DNA of 14,368 bases from Limiplasma sp964416065 (GCA_964416065.1 CAYQCL010000050.1:1-14368); one strand, 5' to 3'. Positions 1 through 7,680 are shown, numbered from the stretch's first letter. Translations and numbers: made by a program. Notes: a model not told the origin generated them from the letters alone.

Positions 1-86
1 CTCTTGACTCTCTGTTTTTCTATCCTTAATGTTACCGTTCTATTGTAACTCAACACAAAAAAAGGACGCGCGCTCGTGACGTCGAA

Positions 87-115
87 TTGCCAGACGAAAG
101 CAATTATAGTATAAT
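87..115 (+). promoter_or_regulatory. sigma-A promoter of the DUF6020/DUF6483/ABC-F operon
   Basis: A -35 box TTGCCA (87-92) and a perfect -10 box TATAAT (110-115) are separated by exactly 17 nt. Transcription should start near 122, leaving a leader of about 45 nt before the GTG at 169. The surrounding sequence is AT-rich, unlike the coding DNA that follows. The first 86 bases hold no gene I can support. Confidence 0.75.
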
Positions 116-153
116 AAATAAGATATAGAATCGTTGCTTGCGCAATGTGTGAC

Positions 154-163
154 AAGGGGGAAG
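154..163 (+). promoter_or_regulatory. ribosome binding site deciding the GTG start at 169
   Basis: AAGGGGGAAG lies about 6-8 nt before GTG 169 and inside the frame that opens at ATG 145. No Shine-Dalgarno-like sequence precedes 145, so translation most likely begins at 169. Confidence 0.7.
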
Positions 164-168
164 AATGC

Positions 169-1944
169 GTGGAAAAAGCAACGCATGTACCGATCCGGTC
201 ATGGATCATATCCGCGCTTTGCGCAGTCATCGGTGTGGAAGCGTTTAGCATCTACTTGCAGCTGTCAGAAGAAATAACGCATCGCTTTTTAGCCTTGGCC
301 GTCACCGCCGTGCTGACAGTACTCGGCACACGGCTTTTTGAACAGCGTGATGCGCGACTGAGACGCTACGGCTGGGCAATAGGTATGCTTTTTTCTTTGG
401 CTCAGGTCTGCGGCGAGCGTGTGAGCAAGATAGGTACCCTCATAAACGGGGGCTGGGACTGGCTTCTTCAGATTAGCTGCGTGATTGGCTTCGCACCAGC
501 TGTCGGGGGACTTTTTGCGCTGTTTGTGCGCGGGCTCCAAGTGGCCCGTCAGGGGGCGGAGAAAAAGGATGGAAGGAGACTAAGCACGCGTGCTGTCTTT
601 TGGGGAAGCACCGCGATTTTACTTCTACTGTGGCTGCCGTACCTGCTGGCCTTCTACCCTGGTCTTTTTACCTATGACGTCAGTTATCAGTACCTTCAGT
701 ACACCACCGGAGACTTTAATACGCACCATCCCCTGCTGCACACGCTGCTGGTGGGCGGCTTTTGCGATCTGGGACGTCTCCTTTTCGGTTATCCATCCAA
801 GGGAATTCTCTTATACACGCTATTCCAAATGGGCCTGATGGCGCTTTCCATGGCGAGCGCCAACGCTCTTTTACACCGGTATAGGGCGCCGGTATGGGTG
901 TGCGTTACGCTCCTGATCATCGAAGGAATCATGCCCTTCCATACGCTTTTGGTGATCAGCACGACGAAGGATACGCTGTTTGCCGGAGCGTTGCTCTATC
1001 TATGCGTGTTGTTGCTGGAAGCAATTCTGGAACCTCAAGCGCTTCACAGATGCTCATGGGGCATTCGCTTTGTCTTGACGCAAATGGCGGTCGGGATGAT
1101 GCGAAACAACGGATTTATCTGCCTGGCGGCCGTATTGGCGGTTGGGGTAGTGGAGCTCGTTCGACATCATGAGGCGGGAAAGCGTCTTATCGTGTTGACG
1201 CTTTGCGGGCTTGTGATGTACGGCGCGGGAAACGCGGGGCTCAAGGCTGCGGTCGGGGCGCAAAACGGACCGATCCGCGAAATTCTCAGCGTGCCCGCAC
1301 AGCAGCTTGGGCGTGTATACGCGTTGACGGACGATGAGGCCAAGGACGAAATTCTGTCATATTTTCCTGGCGCGCCGAACTACGCGCCCTCCATCTCCGA
1401 TCCGCTCAAGGACACCTTTACCGGCACGTCCAGGGATTTGCCTGGCCTTCTTCGCCTTTGGATAAGCGTGGGCTTGAGACATCCCATCATTTATATGGAC
1501 GCGTTTGTCGCGCTGAACAAAGGATTCTATCAGCTGGACGAAACGCCGCCGTGGGGTGCGCAGTATTTGGAGACCAAGTTTCATGAGAGCAAAGAGGACG
1601 GGCTGCTCGAACACTCGCTGTGGCCGGAACTGCGTGACTGGATGACAGAACTGTATAGCCGACGGGGCTATCTCTCCGTCCCGATCTACGCCGCGCTTCT
1701 GTCCCATGCCTTTTGGTGCTGGCTGATGCTCTGGGGGATGACGGCGGCGATGTATCTTAAAAACAAAGCGGCCATAAGCATCGGCGTTGTTGTTACGGCG
1801 CTGTTTTTGACGGTGCTCCTGGGCCCATGCGTGATGCTGCGCTATATTTATCCGATCATCCTATGCGGGCCATTTTTGCTGGGAACGCTTGTACTGCCGG
1901 CGCGGAGGAAAGGCCTGGCGAACGCGTCATCCGCTGAGGGGTGA
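169..1944 (+). CDS. polytopic membrane protein, DUF6020-like
   Basis: This is a large integral membrane protein of about 591 residues with roughly ten or more hydrophobic segments, starting near residues 12-32 and ending near 562-577. The most distinctive stretch is a 'FYPGLFTYD' loop (about 162-170) followed by 'HHPLLHT' (about 186-192). I associate these with DUF6020 proteins of Bacillota, some of which resemble GT-C glycosyltransferases; an acidic residue in the first outer loop would fit, but this is inference. A hydrophilic, presumably extracytoplasmic stretch spans about 375-500. The start is placed at GTG 169 rather than ATG 145 because the AAGGGGGAAG ribosome binding site (154-163) sits 5' of 169 at good spacing and inside the longer frame. 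It is the first gene of a three-gene operon; the next begins 6 nt after its stop. No substrate can be named. Confidence 0.75.
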   Translation: MEKATHVPIRSWIISALCAVIGVEAFSIYLQLSEEITHRFLALAVTAVLTVLGTRLFEQRDARLRRYGWAIGMLFSLAQVCGERVSKIGTLINGGWDWLLQISCVIGFAPAVGGLFALFVRGLQVARQGAEKKDGRRLSTRAVFWGSTAILLLLWLPYLLAFYPGLFTYDVSYQYLQYTTGDFNTHHPLLHTLLVGGFCDLGRLLFGYPSKGILLYTLFQMGLMALSMASANALLHRYRAPVWVCVTLLIIEGIMPFHTLLVISTTKDTLFAGALLYLCVLLLEAILEPQALHRCSWGIRFVLTQMAVGMMRNNGFICLAAVLAVGVVELVRHHEAGKRLIVLTLCGLVMYGAGNAGLKAAVGAQNGPIREILSVPAQQLGRVYALTDDEAKDEILSYFPGAPNYAPSISDPLKDTFTGTSRDLPGLLRLWISVGLRHPIIYMDAFVALNKGFYQLDETPPWGAQYLETKFHESKEDGLLEHSLWPELRDWMTELYSRRGYLSVPIYAALLSHAFWCWLMLWGMTAAMYLKNKAAISIGVVVTALFLTVLLGPCVMLRYIYPIILCGPFLLGTLVLPARRKGLANASSAEG

Positions 1945-1950
1945 GGATCG

Positions 1951-2601
1951 GTGTTTCAACGTGACTATATCCTGCGCTTGATCGAGCTGATGAGCAATCT
2001 TTCGCAGCGCGTTTCCGAACTGATGGATGAACTCAGGCAAATGCGCCTTTTAGACAACGGATGCAGAAGGTATTGCGGGCTGCCTCTGGCGGCGATCGAG
2101 GCGCTTCATTCGGATAGTCTGATAGAGCTGCTTGCGCCGTCGGCAAGGCTGTTTGCCAGTGAGCTGCTTTACACAAGGGCGACGCTTTCTCAACCAAATG
2201 GAGAAGAGCTAAAGCTCAAGAGCCTCAGGCTACTCGCCTCCATGTACACGGAGGGCCTGCTTTGTGAACTTCACGCACTGCGGCTTAAGGTGCTTAAGCA
2301 GGAGCTGCTTAATGAGCTCACAGCGGATGACTTAATGGCCTGCGCGGAGTTTTTCTTCCAGGGTGGGGAATACGCCGATATGAAGGATGCCATTTTTCGG
2401 GCCATAGAGGTCTCTGGCACGATCGAGCGGCGACGGCATACAGAGCGAGGCGTGACGCTTCTTACCTCAGCGGCGGTAGCCAGCGAGCGAGACCCGGCCG
2501 ACACCTCCCCACAGGAGCTGCGTGAGGCTGTGAGCAATTTGCAGGCGGTGGCGGAGCGTCTCAACCAGAAAGAAAAGAACGAGAGGGAAAGCAACCCATG
2601 A
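1951..2601 (+). CDS. DUF6483-like helical protein
   Basis: A 216-residue soluble, mostly helical protein that starts with GTG. The opening 'FQRDYILRLIE' followed by a helical segment is the pattern I know from DUF6483 proteins of Clostridia, whose function is unknown. The middle (about 60-150) reads as repeated amphipathic helices, including 'AEFFFQGGEYADMKDAIF' (about 137-154), which resembles TPR-type helical hairpins without a clear repeat register. The tail (about 170-216) is charged and probably disordered or coiled. The ribosome binding site AGGGGTGAGG overlaps the stop of the membrane protein gene, and the last bases overlap the start of the ABC-F gene, so all three genes are probably translated from one mRNA. 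No signal peptide or membrane segment is visible. Confidence 0.7.
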   Translation: MFQRDYILRLIELMSNLSQRVSELMDELRQMRLLDNGCRRYCGLPLAAIEALHSDSLIELLAPSARLFASELLYTRATLSQPNGEELKLKSLRLLASMYTEGLLCELHALRLKVLKQELLNELTADDLMACAEFFFQGGEYADMKDAIFRAIEVSGTIERRRHTERGVTLLTSAAVASERDPADTSPQELREAVSNLQAVAERLNQKEKNERESNP

Positions 2602-4523
2602 TTTTGATTTCGATACAGGATATACAAAAAAGCTTTGGAACACATGAGGTGCTTCGAGGCGTGAGCTTCAGCCTGCAAAAGGGCGAGAAAATGGGCCTTG
2701 TGGGCGTGAATGGCTGCGGGAAAACGACGCTCATGCGTATCATCACAGGCGAGGTGGAGCCTGATGGTGGACTGATCCATAAGAATCGCGACCTCAGGAT
2801 CGGCTATCTGGCGCAGATTGACGATATTGCTTTGACGGACACGGTCTGGGGGGCGTTGCTTCGCGTATTCGAACCGGTTATCGCGATGGAGAAGCGGCTC
2901 CATGAGCTGGAAAAGCAGATGGAGGAAAATATCGACCCTGATGCCGCCTTACGCCTGACAAATGACTATCAGCGGCTTTTGGAGCGCTTTAACGAGGCGG
3001 AGGGCTATGCCTACGAGGGAGAGATGCTAGGCGTTTTGAACGGCCTGGGTCTCAAGCCTGAGATGCATCAGCGTCTGGTGGGCACGCTGTCTGGTGGCGA
3101 GCGAACCAGACTATCTTTGGCGAAGCTGCTTTTGCAAAAGCCGGACATCATCCTCATGGATGAGCCCACCAATCACCTTGATCTTGAGGCTATTGAATGG
3201 CTTCAGGATTATCTGACGGAATATAAGGGATCCTTGCTCCTCATCAGCCATGACCGCTATTTTCTCGATCATGTCTGCACGAGCATGGGGGAGATCCTCG
3301 GCGGAAGGATGATCAAGTTTACCGGCAACTACACCGAGTACATGCGGAAGCGAACGGCGGAGTTTGAAACCCGTATGAAGGCATATAACCTTCAGCAGAA
3401 GGAGATCGAGCGGGAGAAGGCGATTATTGAACGTTATCGCAGCTTTAACCGCGAGAAGAGCATCCGCGCGGCGGAGAGTCGTCAGAAAAGACTGGATAAG
3501 ATCGAACGGCTTGAAAAGCCGGTTGAGGAAAACCACGTCCGCTTTTCCTTTGATGTACGCCGCCGTAGCGGTGAGGAAGCGATGGAGGTCAAGGGACTCT
3601 CCAAGACGTTCGACGGACAGACAGTATTTGAGAACGTGAATTTCAAGCTGCGCACGGGCGATCGCGTCGCGCTCATCGGCCCCAACGGTGTGGGAAAGAG
3701 CACGCTGTTTAAGATCCTGATGAATCAGATCACGCCCGATCGGGGCAGCGTCAAATATGGAACGAATATCGACGTGGGATACTACGACCAGCATCAGCAG
3801 AACCTGAATCCTAACAATACGGTGCTGGACGAGGTGTGGAATACCTTTCCGTCGATGGAGCAGAGCAAGGTACGCGGCGCGCTGGGCCTGTTTTTGTTCT
3901 CAGGGGACGATGTTTTCGACACTATTCAAAGCCTGTCCGGCGGAGAACGGGGGCGTGTGGCGCTGACAAAGCTGATGCTCAAAAAGGATAATCTGCTTCT
4001 TTTGGACGAGCCGACAAACCATCTTGATATGGACAGCCGTGAGGTTTTGGAGGACGCTCTGGAGGACTTTCCGGGCACAATTTTGGCGATCAGCCATGAT
4101 CGATACTTCATCAATCGTTTTGCGTATCGCGTAATGGTGATGAGCTCGGAGGGAATGACAGAGTATCTTGGCAACTTTGACGCGTATGTAGAAAAACGCG
4201 ACCGTCCACGGCCGCCTGTTCCGACGGATGGAGCAGAGATCACAAAGACGGCGTTGGTTCGGGAACGCAAACGTGACCGTCAGCAATCCGTACGCATCCG
4301 CGAGCTTCGCGCTCAGGTCAAAAAGGCGGAGGAGGCCATTGAGGACAACGAAAAGCGCCTTGCCGGATTGGAGGCGCTGATGGCGGATCCCACAACCTAT
4401 GAGGATGCGGAAAAGGCGCGGAGGCTGGGGGAGGAATATCGGGCAGAGCAGGAAAAAACCGAGGCACTGTATGAGGCGCTGGAGGCGGCTGAAAGAGCGG
4501 TTGAGGAAGCAGAAAGGGAATAA
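2598..4523 (+). CDS. ABC-F family ATPase (Uup/YdiF-like)
   Basis: A 641-residue protein with two ABC ATPase domains and no membrane segments, the hallmark of ABC-F proteins, which bind ribosomes rather than transport solutes. Domain 1 has Walker A 'GVNGCGKT' (36-43), signature LSGGE (164-168), Walker B/D-loop DEPTNHLD (188-195) and switch His in SHDR (217-220). A charged helical linker follows (about 225-325; the P-site tRNA interaction motif of the family). Domain 2 has 'GPNGVGKST' (361-369), LSGGE (446-450), DEPTNHLD (470-477) and SHDR (499-502). Residues about 555-641 form a coiled coil like that of Uup and YdiF. Both active sites look intact. A housekeeping translation factor is more likely than antibiotic resistance, but resistance cannot be excluded. 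The ATG overlaps the upstream stop (ATGA) with GAGAGGGAAAG before it, so it is translationally coupled. Confidence 0.93.
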   Translation: MILISIQDIQKSFGTHEVLRGVSFSLQKGEKMGLVGVNGCGKTTLMRIITGEVEPDGGLIHKNRDLRIGYLAQIDDIALTDTVWGALLRVFEPVIAMEKRLHELEKQMEENIDPDAALRLTNDYQRLLERFNEAEGYAYEGEMLGVLNGLGLKPEMHQRLVGTLSGGERTRLSLAKLLLQKPDIILMDEPTNHLDLEAIEWLQDYLTEYKGSLLLISHDRYFLDHVCTSMGEILGGRMIKFTGNYTEYMRKRTAEFETRMKAYNLQQKEIEREKAIIERYRSFNREKSIRAAESRQKRLDKIERLEKPVEENHVRFSFDVRRRSGEEAMEVKGLSKTFDGQTVFENVNFKLRTGDRVALIGPNGVGKSTLFKILMNQITPDRGSVKYGTNIDVGYYDQHQQNLNPNNTVLDEVWNTFPSMEQSKVRGALGLFLFSGDDVFDTIQSLSGGERGRVALTKLMLKKDNLLLLDEPTNHLDMDSREVLEDALEDFPGTILAISHDRYFINRFAYRVMVMSSEGMTEYLGNFDAYVEKRDRPRPPVPTDGAEITKTALVRERKRDRQQSVRIRELRAQVKKAEEAIEDNEKRLAGLEALMADPTTYEDAEKARRLGEEYRAEQEKTEALYEALEAAERAVEEAERE

Positions 4524-4564
4524 AAAGCTTCAGGCGCACGCATTCAGTAGGAGCGTGCGCCTGA
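4519..4564 (-). terminator. intrinsic terminator of the glycerate operon, shared with the convergent ABC-F gene
   Basis: A perfect 12-bp stem (arms 4530-4541 and 4553-4564, with TCAGGCGCACGC as the 5' arm on the - strand) encloses an 11-nt loop. On the - strand it is followed by AGCTTTTTATT, giving a U-tract, so it terminates the glycerate kinase transcript whose stop lies 12 nt away. Read on the + strand the same hairpin ends the ABC-F operon but lacks a T-run. The U-tract overlaps the TAA stop of the ABC-F gene. Confidence 0.8.
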
Positions 4565-4576
4565 GAATACAGACCA

Positions 4577-5803
4577 TTATCGCTTGATCAGCACGACGGA
4601 CAGATCGTTGACGTTTGTACCGGTCGGGCCGGTCATGATGAGAGAATCGACCGCCTTCAGCGCGTGATAGGCGTCGTTGTCCGCCATGACCTTACGGATA
4701 TCGAAACCGGCCTGGGCGAGCCTTGTGGCAGAGGATCCGTCCACAATACCGCCGGCGGCATCCGTCGGCCCGTCGGAACCGTCGGAGCCGAAAGAGAAGA
4801 CGCAGGTATCCCTCAGGCCGGCGATGCCTTCTGCCGCGCCAAGCGCGATCTCCTGATTGCGCCCGCCCAAGCCCTTTCCCGTGAGATGGACGACGGTTTC
4901 GCCACCCGCGAGAAAGGCCAGAGAGCGTTTCGCATCCTGATGGTCTCGCGCAATGGCGGCCAGGAAGGCTCCCGCCTCACGCGCCTCGCAGGACAGGCTT
5001 GACGTGAGGAAGAAGGGCTCATACCCGAGCTCACGGCAGGTCTCGGCGGCGGTGCGGCAGAGCTGCTTTACGCTGCCGGTTACGAAGGTCGTTACATTGG
5101 TAAGCGCCTTTGGGGTTTCCTCAGCCAACAAAGCCTTCGCTTTTTGCGAAAGCCTCAGTTCATAGCGTCCACTGATTTCTAGCGCCTGCTCACAGGTCGA
5201 AGCGTCAGGATAGGCGGGACCGGAAGCGATCATATCAAGCGGATCGCCGATGATATCGCTGAGGACGACGGTATAGACATGCGCAGGCGCACAGCGCAGC
5301 GCAAAGCGTCCTCCCTTTACGGCAGAGAGGCGCTTGCGAAGCGTGTTCATCTCCACGATATTCGCTCCGCAGGCCAGAAGCTGCCTGGTGATGTCCGCCA
5401 TTTCCTCTGAGGAAACCAACGGCTGCTCGAAGAGCGCGGAGCCACCTCCGGAGAGGAGAAACAGCACGCTGTCCTCGGGCGTGAGACCGCTTACGACCTC
5501 CAGCGCGCGCGCGGTGGCACGATAGCTGTTCTCATCCGGAACGGGATGGCCCGCCTCAAAGATTTCCAGGCGGCCAAGTGATCCGCGCGAATGATCGTAC
5601 TTGGTGACGACCACTCCGGCGTCGATGCGGTCGCCCAGACGCTCATAAGCGGCACGAGCCATCTCCCAGCCGGCCTTCCCGGCAGCGACGACAATGAGCC
5701 GCCCCGATGGGAAAGCGATCTGATCCAGCGCCTGTGCAACGGCCGCGCCAGGCATAGCCTCCAGCAGAGTTGATTGAATGATCTGTTGTGCGTCGTGCGT
5801 CAT
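4577..5803 (-). CDS. glycerate 2-kinase, MOFRL family
   Basis: Phosphorylates D-glycerate to 2-phosphoglycerate with ATP, feeding the enolase step of glycolysis. At 408 residues it matches the usual length of this cytosolic family. Visible family landmarks are AGKAGWEMA with Lys43 (41-49), GHPVPDE (85-91), the nucleotide-binding LSGGGSAL (117-124), NTLRK (153-157), SDIIGDPLDMIASGP (182-196) and the C-terminal MOFRL part with GGRNQE (313-318), GSDGSDGPTDAAG (339-351) and GPTGTNVNDL (392-401). All appear intact. The ribosome binding site GGAGG precedes the ATG by about 6 nt. It is downstream of a GntP-type permease in the same orientation, which fits uptake followed by phosphorylation of glycerate. 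The related TtuD/hydroxypyruvate-reductase names used in databases refer to the same fold; kinase activity is the better-supported call. Confidence 0.9.
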   Translation of the reverse strand: MTHDAQQIIQSTLLEAMPGAAVAQALDQIAFPSGRLIVVAAGKAGWEMARAAYERLGDRIDAGVVVTKYDHSRGSLGRLEIFEAGHPVPDENSYRATARALEVVSGLTPEDSVLFLLSGGGSALFEQPLVSSEEMADITRQLLACGANIVEMNTLRKRLSAVKGGRFALRCAPAHVYTVVLSDIIGDPLDMIASGPAYPDASTCEQALEISGRYELRLSQKAKALLAEETPKALTNVTTFVTGSVKQLCRTAAETCRELGYEPFFLTSSLSCEAREAGAFLAAIARDHQDAKRSLAFLAGGETVVHLTGKGLGGRNQEIALGAAEGIAGLRDTCVFSFGSDGSDGPTDAAGGIVDGSSATRLAQAGFDIRKVMADNDAYHALKAVDSLIMTGPTGTNVNDLSVVLIKR

Positions 5804-5824
5804 AAAGAACCTCCACAGGTATTT

Positions 5825-5856
5825 GGGCCGCCGGTTTTTTCCAAAACGGACGGCCC
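5825..5856 (-). other. stem-loop between permease and glycerate kinase genes
   Basis: Arms GGGCCGCCGGTTTT (5825-5838) and AAAACGGACGGCCC (5843-5856) can form a 14-bp stem with two imperfect positions (one becomes G-U in - strand RNA) and a 4-nt loop that reads GGAA, a GNRA loop, in the - strand mRNA. No U-tract follows, so it is more likely an mRNA stability or processing element than a terminator. Confidence 0.5.
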
Positions 5857-5874
5857 GTGAATTCTGGAATGATA

Positions 5875-7242
5875 TTAGAAGATCACGGAGACGAGCAGGA
5901 CGTTGATGATGGCGGCGATGCCGATAACCAGCGTGCCCAGTGTCTGCGTCTTGTAGCCGTCCTGAGTGTCCATTTCACCGAAGTTGGTGACAACCCAAAA
6001 GTAGCTGTCATTGGCATGGGAGACCGTCATAGCGCCCGCACCAATCGCGACAACGACGAGCGCCGCATCCAACGGGGTGGTGAAGCCAAGCGTCATCATC
6101 AAGGGAGCGATGATGCCGGCGCTGGTGGTGATCGCCACTGTCGAGCTGCCCTGCGCGGTCTTAAGAATCGCGGCGAGCAGGAACGGGAACAGCAGCCCCA
6201 CGCTCTCCAATACATTGGCATGGGCGGTAATGAAGTTGACCAGATCACTGGAAGAGATAACCTTGCCCAGCACGCCGCCGGCAGCGGTCACGAACAGGAT
6301 GGGGCCAACCGTCTTGAGGGTGTCATTGGTAAGCTCGTAGAAGTCCTTCATCTTGCCGGCCTGGCCGAGAAGGATGATGCCCAGGATGAGGCCCACGGCC
6401 AGCGCGATAATAGGCTTGCCGAGGAATACGATCACCGGCACGGTCACGCCGCCCATGCTGAAGGCGCTGGCGAGACCCATCAGAAGGATCGGAACCACGA
6501 TGGGCGCAAAGGCAAGCCAAGCATTGGGCAGCTTGCCATAGCTGGCGACCAGTTCCTCATAGCTCTGACCGATTGCTTCCTCATTGGTGGGCTCATCCTT
6601 CGCCTTGACCTTCTTGCCAATGAAGAGCGCATAGAAGTAGCCGGCGATCATCGGCAGAATGGAGCACAGCGCGCCGATGCCCATTACCAGGAGCAGGTTG
6701 ACATCTGTGCCTAGGCCGCCCTCACCAAACAGGGTATTGGCTGCGGCGATGGGGCCAGGGGTGGGCGGAATGAAGCAGTGGGAGATGTAAAGACCCATGG
6801 ACAGCGCCACCGTGCAGGCCACGGAGGATTTGCGGGTACGCTGCACCAGCGCCTTGCGAATGGGGTTGAGGACGACGAAGCCGCTGTCGCAGAACACAGG
6901 GATGGAAACGATCCAGCCCATGATGATCATGGCAGCCTCAGGATGCTTTTTGCCAACGAGCTTCACGACACATTCGGCCATTTTGATCGCGGCGCCCGTC
7001 TTTTCCAGCAGGGTGCCGACCAGGGCACCCAGGATAATGACGATACCGATCGAGGTGAAGGTGCTGCTGAAACCGGCGCCGATGATATCGGCAATCTGCG
7101 TGATGTCCAAACCGGCAACCAGAGCAAGCAGCAGGGAGATGCCCATGATGGAGAGGAAGGGATGAATTTTCCATTTGGAGATTGCGAGAATCATGAGGAT
7201 GATGGCGATAACAAACGCGATAAGAAGGGGAATGCCTGTCAT
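5875..7242 (-). CDS. GntP-family permease, probable glycerate (or gluconate-like) importer
   Basis: An integral membrane carrier of 455 residues with about 12 or more hydrophobic segments from residue 3 to the extreme C-terminus. Family signatures are PVFCDSGFVVL (115-125) and PPTPGP (159-164), which match the GntP gluconate:H+ symporter family. Substrate within the family varies (gluconate, fructuronate, glycerate and others); the adjacent glycerate kinase makes glycerate the best guess. The start is set at ATG 7242 because GGAGGTG lies 9 nt before it; the upstream in-frame ATG at 7260 is preceded only by an A/T run and actually contains that Shine-Dalgarno sequence. It is the first gene of a two-gene operon with its own strong promoter and a leader of about 180 nt. 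No defects are seen. Confidence 0.88.
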   Translation of the reverse strand: MTGIPLLIAFVIAIILMILAISKWKIHPFLSIMGISLLLALVAGLDITQIADIIGAGFSSTFTSIGIVIILGALVGTLLEKTGAAIKMAECVVKLVGKKHPEAAMIIMGWIVSIPVFCDSGFVVLNPIRKALVQRTRKSSVACTVALSMGLYISHCFIPPTPGPIAAANTLFGEGGLGTDVNLLLVMGIGALCSILPMIAGYFYALFIGKKVKAKDEPTNEEAIGQSYEELVASYGKLPNAWLAFAPIVVPILLMGLASAFSMGGVTVPVIVFLGKPIIALAVGLILGIILLGQAGKMKDFYELTNDTLKTVGPILFVTAAGGVLGKVISSSDLVNFITAHANVLESVGLLFPFLLAAILKTAQGSSTVAITTSAGIIAPLMMTLGFTTPLDAALVVVAIGAGAMTVSHANDSYFWVVTNFGEMDTQDGYKTQTLGTLVIGIAAIINVLLVSVIF

Positions 7243-7403
7243 GATGAGATACACCTCCATTTTTTATTTTGGAAACCAGAAACATCTGGATAGTGCCCTT
7301 GGCATTCGGCCGATGAATGGACAAGAACACGGATCCTCTTAGGAAACAGGGGATGAATGATCCGTCCGCGACATACCGCTCCTTAAAAATAAGGGAATGT
7401 TTG
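7243..7403 (-). promoter_or_regulatory. leader of the glycerate operon mRNA with small inverted repeats
   Basis: About 160 nt between operator and start codon. It holds a 7-bp inverted repeat ACGGATC/GATCCGT (7329-7335 and 7359-7365, 23-nt loop) and a compact CCAGA-aaca-TCTGG hairpin (7276-7289). I do not recognise a known riboswitch, and no U-tract follows either hairpin. Confidence 0.35.
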
Positions 7404-7413
7404 GTTGATCAAC
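7404..7413. promoter_or_regulatory. candidate operator palindrome
   Basis: GTTGATCAAC is a perfect 10-bp palindrome lying about 8-17 nt after the predicted start of the glycerate operon transcript. A second TTGA-N8-TCAA arrangement at 7441-7456 overlaps the -35 box, with centres 40 nt apart. The position suits a repressor that responds to the substrate, but no regulator gene is in the window, so the family is unknown. Confidence 0.45.
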
Positions 7414-7420
7414 ACTATGT

Positions 7421-7456
7421 GGAAATAATTATAATAAAAGTTGATGTGGATGTCAA
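7421..7456 (-). promoter_or_regulatory. exact-consensus sigma-A promoter for the glycerate operon
   Basis: On the - strand TTGACA (7456-7451) and TATAAT (7433-7428) are both perfect and exactly 17 nt apart. Transcription should begin near 7421. A promoter this close to consensus is usually held in check by a repressor, in line with the palindrome just downstream. Confidence 0.85.
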
Positions 7457-7497
7457 TAACTAAGTCGAAAAATCCATAAAAAGGGAAGGCACTAAAG

Positions 7498-7554
7498 CAT
7501 CGACAAAGTACGGGGACTCAGACCGCGATGCCACATCATGGAGGGCACGGCCGA
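7498..7554 (+). repeat. degenerate direct repeat, copy 1
   Basis: Shares GACAAAG, GGGGACT, AGACCGC, ATCAT and a GGGC-rich end, in the same order, with a second copy at 7609-7680. The inner AGGGCACGG (7542-7550) is also the inverse of CCGTGCCCT (7672-7680), so the pair could fold into one long stem. It looks like a decayed intergenic repeat; no coding potential is seen. Strand is nominal. Confidence 0.55.
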
Positions 7555-7577
7555 GTTTTGCCAGAGGTAAAAACACT

Positions 7578-7599
7578 CTATCCGTGCGAGCACGGATAG
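7578..7599. repeat. perfect hairpin between the two direct repeats
   Basis: CTATCCGTGC and GCACGGATAG are exact inverse complements separated by GA, giving a 9-bp stem with a CGAG tetraloop (or 10 bp around 2 nt). No T-run follows on either strand, so it is not a standard terminator. It lies midway between the two direct repeat copies. Confidence 0.65.
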
Positions 7600-7608
7600 G
7601 CCCAGGGT

Positions 7609-7680
7609 ATTGACAAAGGATGGAGTGCAGGGGACTTAGACCGCAACCTCAATCATCGTGTAGGGCGCTGACCGTGCCCT
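7609..7680 (+). repeat. degenerate direct repeat, copy 2
   Basis: The second copy is longer than the first because of an insertion between GACAAAG and GGGGACT. It ends in GTAGGGCGCTGACCGTGCCCT-like sequence, reminiscent of dispersed GTAGGG-type intergenic repeats I recall from gut Clostridia genomes. Strand is nominal. Confidence 0.5.

Noticed and set aside
2271..2903. A 210-residue - strand frame over the DUF6483/ABC-F junction.
   Set aside because: It spans two well-supported genes on the opposite strand, has low-complexity serine-rich sequence and no plausible start site.
4530..4564. The convergent hairpin as a canonical terminator for the ABC-F operon on the + strand.
   Set aside because: No T-run follows it on the + strand; the U-tract is present only in the - strand direction.
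5857..7293. Two + strand frames (5857-6714 and 6778-7293) opposite the GntP permease.
   Set aside because: They are hydrophilic His/Asp/Gln-rich mirrors of a membrane protein gene with clear family motifs on the other strand.
7498..7680. The two direct repeats as a possible CRISPR array.
   Set aside because: There are only two degenerate copies of unequal length with no uniform spacer, and no cas gene is in the window.
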